Both the position numbers and the translations under genes were made by a program. This document shows, piece after piece, positions 17,245 through 21,376 of a DNA stretch of 21,376 bases (its first letter is position 1; the number at the start of each line of letters is the position of its first letter). Origin of the DNA: a virus; the IMG/VR virus record IMGVR_UViG_3300049916_000740, positions 1 through 21,376 of that record; one strand, 5' to 3'. The notes beneath the pieces were generated by a model. The model worked only from the letters and a program-made list of their open reading frames with translations, made no database searches and had not been told where the DNA came from.

Positions 17245-19233
17245 TCAATAACCGCCATAACCACCTCCAGAAGAAGAACTACCAGAAGATGATGATCCGC
17301 TTGAAGATGATGAACTACTACCTTGATCAACAGTGACACCTGAGGTGTTTGACGTAATTACTCCGTTGTCTGCGCGTGAAGAATATGTATTATAGTTATC
17401 ACCCACTGAACCGGATACTGCCGCAGTATCAATTTCTCCATTTACCGAAGTCTTAGGGACGTCAATGCGCAATAGCGTATTTCGACGAGATACGATATCA
17501 TTAGAATCTGGTGCTACTTCGAAGCGTATAGTTTCAACCGATTGCGTAAGTGGAATTTGAGAATTCCTTAAATTTATTTCTCCCTTTGAAACATCAAGTG
17601 TTCCAACAGAATTTATTACTTTTGTTCTTACACCTTCTACTAAAGTATAAATGTATATGTTTCTTTCAACCTGGCCGACCTCTCCAGCCTCGTCTGCTAA
17701 AAAGTAATCAGCATTATTATATTTCCAAGAGGTAGATTGTATAATTGATTGAGAAGGATTTTCGTCAAAAAGCGCCATATCAAAATCAATCTTATGTGTG
17801 ACGGTAGAACCTCTTGTAAGAACTAGATCTTTATACGCGTAGACCCTTACGGTCGAGTTAAGAATAGCGGTATTACTTGAATCTATTTCTCTTAAGAATT
17901 GTGAGTAGCGAAATACACCATCAAAATTTTGTAGTTGTGATTCGTTAAATCTAGTAATTGTTTCTCGCACACCAGTCTCCATTTGTGATTGTGTAAGAGA
18001 TGTAAAATTACTATTATACTTGAAAAGCACATTAAAGAAAAGGTATGTATAATCTGGATCAACTACCACAGGCTCAATCGCGAGTACTCTTTTACTTTGT
18101 AGCGCAGCTGTGACCGAAGTCTTTTCTTCTCGCGTTAAAGAAAGAGCACCTTCAGGTTTTACGGATATAAACACTCTGCCGAACTGTTGAGGATTATTAT
18201 CTTCACCACCCCAAACTGATATACTATCAATAGCACCGAACGCCTGCTTTACAAGAGTTTTATAATCGTCAGTTGTGACTGCACGATTTTGTGCAATGAA
18301 GGTAAGAGGAGCATTGAATCTAATACTTTCGATATCTTCAACTTCAGATCCACCCGCAGAAGCTGAGTTAACTATAATTGTGGTTGTACCATCGACTGTA
18401 GTGTCAGCACCGCCACTATACGAAAATGCTGAAGCACCGTTTGCTACGTCTCCTCGAGTGCTTAGAAATTCAAGTTCAATTACGGATTGATTTCCTGGTT
18501 GCTTGCCGATAATGTTATTACCAAAGTGAATTTCATACTTACCTGCGTAGTTTTCTTCAAGATAATATATGAGAGATGAACTATTCAGGCCTGAAGTATA
18601 TTGTTTAAAACGATTATATATGCTATATGTACTCGCGTTAGGCGTATCGTAAACCTTTACAAGCAAGGTGCTAATATCTGCGTTACGATCTTGAATCACA
18701 AACTTTTGATTTAACAAAGAATTATCTATGTTGTATTTACGTGACTTCATCGAGCCCTGTGATACTAATAAGTTGTTAAATGTAAATGTACCTATTCCAG
18801 ATTCATTGACCACCACAGCTGCCTGTGAGTCTTGAAGAAGTACGAACGTATATGTGATATCATCTATCGTAGATGTAAAGGTGTCACCACGATTAATCGT
18901 GTATGTACTATTAGTAGAATCATCTTTTCTTCGGAGCACTAAAGTAATATCGGCGGTGGCCGCGGTTTTACTCGTAGGAGTATAGCCTAATAGTTTTGCA
19001 CGAGAAACAACGTTAGATCTTATCTGAGCGGAATCAAGAAAAGATTCATTCATCGCAACGTGAGTATTCATCGAGTTGTAATGTGTATTATACGAAAGAA
19101 CATCGAGTAGATTGTTTAAACCTGAACCATCGAAGTCCCAATCTTGAAAAGGTGAGCCTGAACGTTTAAAGTAATCTTTGAGATTACCTTTTATTTTATC
19201 GAAGTCTAATTCCGTTGTATTAAATTGTGCCAT
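17245..19233 (-). CDS. 6: Baseplate wedge protein gp6 (baseplate J-like)
   Basis: At 662 residues it matches T4 gp6 (660 aa) in length. The N-terminus (residues ~7-90) has the expected ELDFDKIKGNLKDYF, then DWDFDGSGLNNLLDVLSYNTHYN, MNESFLDSAQIRSNVVSRAK and LLGYTP segments. The baseplate J-like core motif NRAVTTDDYKTLV lies near residue 315. gp6 dimers make the continuous inner ring of the baseplate whose iris-like opening triggers contraction. The last ~28 residues are an almost pure Ser/Gly tail ending GGGYGGY, which T4 gp6 does not have as far as I recall. The start follows the gp25 stop by one base, with no Shine-Dalgarno seen. Twelve bases separate it from gp7. Confidence 0.95.
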   Translation of the reverse strand: MAQFNTTELDFDKIKGNLKDYFKRSGSPFQDWDFDGSGLNNLLDVLSYNTHYNSMNTHVAMNESFLDSAQIRSNVVSRAKLLGYTPTSKTAATADITLVLRRKDDSTNSTYTINRGDTFTSTIDDITYTFVLLQDSQAAVVVNESGIGTFTFNNLLVSQGSMKSRKYNIDNSLLNQKFVIQDRNADISTLLVKVYDTPNASTYSIYNRFKQYTSGLNSSSLIYYLEENYAGKYEIHFGNNIIGKQPGNQSVIELEFLSTRGDVANGASAFSYSGGADTTVDGTTTIIVNSASAGGSEVEDIESIRFNAPLTFIAQNRAVTTDDYKTLVKQAFGAIDSISVWGGEDNNPQQFGRVFISVKPEGALSLTREEKTSVTAALQSKRVLAIEPVVVDPDYTYLFFNVLFKYNSNFTSLTQSQMETGVRETITRFNESQLQNFDGVFRYSQFLREIDSSNTAILNSTVRVYAYKDLVLTRGSTVTHKIDFDMALFDENPSQSIIQSTSWKYNNADYFLADEAGEVGQVERNIYIYTLVEGVRTKVINSVGTLDVSKGEINLRNSQIPLTQSVETIRFEVAPDSNDIVSRRNTLLRIDVPKTSVNGEIDTAAVSGSVGDNYNTYSSRADNGVITSNTSGVTVDQGSSSSSSSGSSSSGSSSSGGGYGGY
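17248..17331 (-). repeat. Ser/Gly low-complexity C-terminal tail of gp6
   Basis: About 28 codons encode runs of Ser broken by Gly and end in Gly-Gly-Gly-Tyr-Gly-Gly-Tyr. Ser codons are mixed (TCA, TCT, AGT, AGC), so this is protein-level low complexity rather than a pure DNA microsatellite. The Gly-rich end resembles the GGQTGGQGGY end of the adjacent gp7-like protein. Confidence 0.8.
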
Positions 19234-19234
19234 A

Positions 19235-19669
19235 TTATCTTAATCTTTGAAGTCCTAATTCTACTTCCGTTGTAGTGTTTTGTGTAATTACATTAAATCC
19301 TATTGATACGCGATATGCGTTTGCATCTATATCATCAAGTATTTGAATCTTCACCATGTTTATTCGCGGTTCGTGATCTCTTAACAATCGATCAATTTCT
19401 TTCTTCATTTGAATCGCGGTAAATTGATCAGCTGGTTCAAAGAGTAAACCTGTTACGTTCGATCCTAGCTTACTCTGAAATGGCCTTTCTCCAAAATTAG
19501 TAAGGATAAGATTCTTTACCGCGTTACGTACAGCCTGTATATCGCTGAAAGGCGTGATATCTTTCCTTGTTGGGTGTATACTCATACTCAAATCTAAATC
19601 AGAATAGAGTTTCTTCTTCGCCAACGTAGAAGGACGCGTCTGATTATAGTCTGAAGCTGCTGTACTCAT
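19235..19669 (-). CDS. 25: Baseplate wedge protein gp25 (GPW/gp25 family)
   Basis: The 144-residue product is close to T4 gp25 (132 aa). Family hallmarks are visible: an N-terminal SDLDLSMS / HPTRKDI segment (residues ~23-38), a helix ending in LILTNFGERPFQSKLGSN (54-71), LLFEP (75-79), the conserved Glu-Pro-Arg of DHEPRINM (EPR at 100-102), and a C-terminal strand pattern ending in VELGLQRLR. gp25 proteins form part of the inner wedge and resemble the type VI secretion protein TssE. They connect the wedge core (gp6/gp7) to the first sheath layer. The gene is followed by gp6 with a single-base gap (TAA-T-ATG), which fits joint assembly. A TATAAATA box precedes it, so gp25 may be the first gene of a late transcript covering the wedge genes. 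In T4, gene 25 is not adjacent to gene 6; here the two are neighbours. Confidence 0.95.
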   Translation of the reverse strand: MSTAASDYNQTRPSTLAKKKLYSDLDLSMSIHPTRKDITPFSDIQAVRNAVKNLILTNFGERPFQSKLGSNVTGLLFEPADQFTAIQMKKEIDRLLRDHEPRINMVKIQILDDIDANAYRVSIGFNVITQNTTTEVELGLQRLR

Positions 19670-19675
19670 ATAATC

Positions 19676-19683
19676 TATTTATA
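19676..19683 (-). promoter_or_regulatory. T4-type late promoter core TATAAATA upstream of gene 25
   Basis: The minus strand reads TATAAATA, an exact match to the T4 late promoter core recognised by the gp55/gp33/gp45-modified polymerase. It sits in the 18-base gap between the 388-residue gene and gp25. Only six bases (GATTAT) separate it from the ATG, so initiation at the usual T4 distance would give a nearly leaderless transcript. An AT-rich translation signal is the alternative. Confidence 0.55.
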
Positions 19684-19687
19684 ACGT

Positions 19688-20854
19688 TTAGCGTCTTTTG
19701 TAATTATTAAACGCAGCAACTGCATCTGCATATCGTGAATTTATTTCTTTTACGATGGGCCACCATTTCATGCCATCTGCAATCGCAGGAATAATTGTCA
19801 TGACACCGTTACTAAAACTATTTCTATTGTAATGCATCACATGTCCCAATTCTCTTATATCAGCTTTCTGCGCAGCTACTAATACTTCCATTCCATCTAT
19901 AGCGGCTTGTTGACCTCGTACATGCATTGTGTAATAAGCAAAGATAAGCTTTTTATTAAGATGTGCCTCCTTTCCTTCGTTCCAGTATTGCCACTTATCT
20001 TCAATCAGGCTTTTTTCAGCACTCGAAGCAACAGTGTTATAATACTCACTTGTCTTAAGACCCGACTTTGCTTTTTTCTTAACAAGCTTTTGGTATTTTT
20101 TATTACGAGACATTTTCTTTTCGTTATCTGAAAATTTCTTGATTGCTGGTAGGAATGGTTTAATTAGCTCATCGATCTCTTTCCTATAAGGTGCTAGATC
20201 ATCGAGCAATTCTGAATAAGATTTCTCGATTAAACCAGAGGAGCTTACCTCATTCTCCTTTTGCACTACAGTAGGAACCACTTCCTCAACCTTCTTTGGA
20301 ATATCTGCAGCTACGGTAGGCTCCGCGGCTTTGACTTTGACCTTTTCTACTTTTCCTTCAGGACTCACTTCCGGAGCTTCGATATTAGGTACGTCCTTAC
20401 AGAAATCGAACTTCTCTTCTGCAGCACCTGCTATACCACTTAACGCATCACCCGCCGCGCCCGCAATATTACTGACAGCGCCGGTCACGAAATCGTTAAG
20501 ATCTTCTTCGAAGTTTTGCACAAGACTCACAGCACCCGACACCTTATCCATAAGATCATCTATATCTACATCAGGCAAAGCATCACCCCATCTTTCTTTA
20601 AAGGCAGCCTTCGCTTCTGCAAGTTCTGCACCTACCTTACCCTTTAACTCTTCAAGTTCTTTTTTGAAGTTAGGTAATACGGGAGGCTCGGGCACCGCGG
20701 CGAGTAAAGCATCTTTCATATCATTTGCTTTTGCCTGAAGATCAGCCATAGCCGCGGCACCTAAAGATTGCAACTCGGCAACCTTCGCATTCAACGCCTC
20801 CTTCTTTGCATTGAGAGTATCAAGGAGAGCGTTACTAGAACAATTAATAGCCAT
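19688..20854 (-). CDS. Ala/Lys/Glu-rich coiled-coil protein, unknown function, between gp5 and gp25
   Basis: I do not recognise this 388-residue protein. Residues 10-60 are Ala/Leu/Lys-rich and look helical or coiled-coil. Residues ~70-155 are Ala/Gly/Asp-rich, with two repeats resembling G-A-A-G-D-A-L-S-G-I-A-G-A-A. Residues ~165-215 are a Pro/Val/Lys/Glu linker. From ~220 to the end it is a charged helical domain with a basic patch (KKYQKLVKKKAKSG), a Trp/Tyr-rich stretch (KWQYWNEG, FAYYTMHVRGQQ) and a C-terminal helix ending in NNYKRR. No signal peptide or membrane segment is evident. The 5' half is visibly more GC-rich than its neighbours, probably because of its Ala codons. The start is one base after the gp5 stop and has no clear Shine-Dalgarno, suggesting coupled or read-through translation. 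Its position implies a virion or assembly role at the hub-wedge interface, but that is inference only. Confidence 0.7.
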   Translation of the reverse strand: MAINCSSNALLDTLNAKKEALNAKVAELQSLGAAAMADLQAKANDMKDALLAAVPEPPVLPNFKKELEELKGKVGAELAEAKAAFKERWGDALPDVDIDDLMDKVSGAVSLVQNFEEDLNDFVTGAVSNIAGAAGDALSGIAGAAEEKFDFCKDVPNIEAPEVSPEGKVEKVKVKAAEPTVAADIPKKVEEVVPTVVQKENEVSSSGLIEKSYSELLDDLAPYRKEIDELIKPFLPAIKKFSDNEKKMSRNKKYQKLVKKKAKSGLKTSEYYNTVASSAEKSLIEDKWQYWNEGKEAHLNKKLIFAYYTMHVRGQQAAIDGMEVLVAAQKADIRELGHVMHYNRNSFSNGVMTIIPAIADGMKWWPIVKEINSRYADAVAAFNNYKRR

Positions 20855-20855
20855 A

Positions 20856-21376
20856 TTAGTTTAAGTTGATTGTTGCACCATTTACATCTACATCAGCAGC
20901 GCACGTAATATCAAAATCAGTTATCGCATCAATATCAATATTCGCATTCGTGTCGATCTTAATCGTAGAGTTCGAAATGAGAGTCATATTACCTACAGAG
21001 TTAACAGTAAAGGTTCCAATCGCGGTTTGTGCAGCATCTCCGTTAACCACCGTTTTGCTATCTAACACAATGTTCATATTGTAATGGCCGGTAATGTTAG
21101 TGGTACTGTCGACGATTACATCCCTTATCTCGTTGCCGCCAATCCGTGACGTGAAATTTTCTGCTACATTAATACTACGCTCTTGGTCGATCTCGATTAA
21201 TTCATTCTGACCAATCTTACTTGTACGTGTACCTTTCACATATTCTGTTTTATCTCCTTCAACTTCGAGATGATAGTTACCCTTGACAAGAGTTTTCATA
21301 TTACCATCGACGGTAAGGTTCACATTTCCCTTTACATACATGTTCTTACTCTTAAAGGTAACCTCATACTCATCAC
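20856..21376 (-). CDS. 5: gp5-like baseplate hub/needle protein, C-terminal beta-helix part (5' end outside window)
   Basis: The frame stays open to the right edge, so this is the last ~173 codons of a longer gene. The Met codon at 21341 is internal: in-frame codons upstream (reading D-E-Y-E-V-T-F-K-S-K-N) continue the same pattern. What is visible is an almost pure octad repeat, for example YVKGNVNL / TVDGNMKT / LVKGNYHL / EVEGDKTE / YVKGTRTS, with V or I at position 2 and often G at position 4, decaying to a D/N/I-rich end (INLN). T4 gp5 ends in the same kind of VxGxxxxx repeat, which forms the trimeric beta-helix needle under the central hub, and its lysozyme domain lies upstream. That part is not in this window, so lysozyme activity cannot be judged. 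A VgrG-like spike is the alternative, but gp25 and gp6 downstream favour gp5. It is separated from the next gene by one base (TAA-T-ATG). Confidence 0.8.
   Translation of the reverse strand, partial: DEYEVTFKSKNMYVKGNVNLTVDGNMKTLVKGNYHLEVEGDKTEYVKGTRTSKIGQNELIEIDQERSINVAENFTSRIGGNEIRDVIVDSTTNITGHYNMNIVLDSKTVVNGDAAQTAIGTFTVNSVGNMTLISNSTIKIDTNANIDIDAITDFDITCAADVDVNGATINLN

Noticed and set aside
17263-17331. Simple-sequence microsatellite causing phase variation in gp6
   Set aside because: Ser codons are mixed, so the DNA is not a clean repeat, and the stretch is at the extreme C-terminus.
20331-20738. Open plus-strand frame of 135 codons opposite the Ala-rich protein
   Set aside because: GC-rich Ala codons on the other strand suppress stops here. 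The translation is low-complexity Ser/Ala/Pro.
20856-21341. Treating the Met at 21341 as the true start of the needle protein
   Set aside because: The frame is open to the window edge and upstream codons keep the same repeat character, so this is an internal Met of a truncated gene.
1-21376. tRNA genes, CRISPR arrays, insertion sequences, attachment sites and rho-independent terminators
   Set aside because: None seen. Gaps between genes are at most 47 bases and hold only promoter-like boxes.

Overview
This window is part of the late structural (baseplate and tail-fibre) region of a T4-like tailed phage (myovirus). All genes lie on the minus strand and are read from right to left. The gene families match those I recall from marine T4-like phages such as cyanophages and pelagiphages: a gp5 with a C-terminal needle repeat, gp25 next to gp6, a very large gp7-like protein, gp8, a giant DUF4815 virion protein and tail-collar fibres. 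Base composition sampled by eye is AT-rich, with GC in the high thirties percent. Nothing in the window identifies the host. There are no tRNAs, insertion sequences, CRISPR arrays, integrases or host-like genes.

Layout in transcription order: 21376-20856, the 3' part of a gp5-like hub/needle gene cut by the window edge; 20854-19688, an Ala/Lys/Glu-rich coiled-coil protein of unknown function; 19669-19235, gp25; 19233-17245, gp6; 17232-11206, a 2008-residue gp7-like protein carrying extra adhesin-type domains; 11206-10373, an unrecognised 277-residue protein; 10325-8682, gp8; 8669-3396, the 1757-residue DUF4815 protein; 3394-3185, a 69-residue coiled-coil protein; 3180-1030, a tail-collar fibre; 1016-1, a second tail-collar fibre cut by the left edge. 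The second fibre is open at the edge and was found by reading the frame by hand.

Packing is extreme. The longest gap between genes is 47 bases (10326-10372). Most junctions are 1 to 18 bases, and one pair overlaps by one base (TGATG). There is therefore no stretch over 300 bases without a gene. Only one start, that of the 277-residue gene, has a strong Shine-Dalgarno sequence, and that sequence is encoded inside the Gly-rich tail of gp7. Four sites match the T4-type late promoter core (N)ATAAATA: before gp25, before gp8, and before each collar fibre. Three of the four lie only 5 to 6 bases from the ATG.

Functionally the genes form one assembly. gp5 is the hub needle. gp25, gp6, gp7 and gp8 make the baseplate wedges. 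The DUF4815 protein and the two collar fibres are likely peripheral parts of the baseplate and receptor-binding apparatus. The most unusual content is the gp7-like protein. It shares an N-terminal module with one collar fibre, has a probable LamG-like insertion, and has a C-terminal adhesin-like region in which one jelly-roll-like domain appears to be inserted inside another sugar-binding-type fold.
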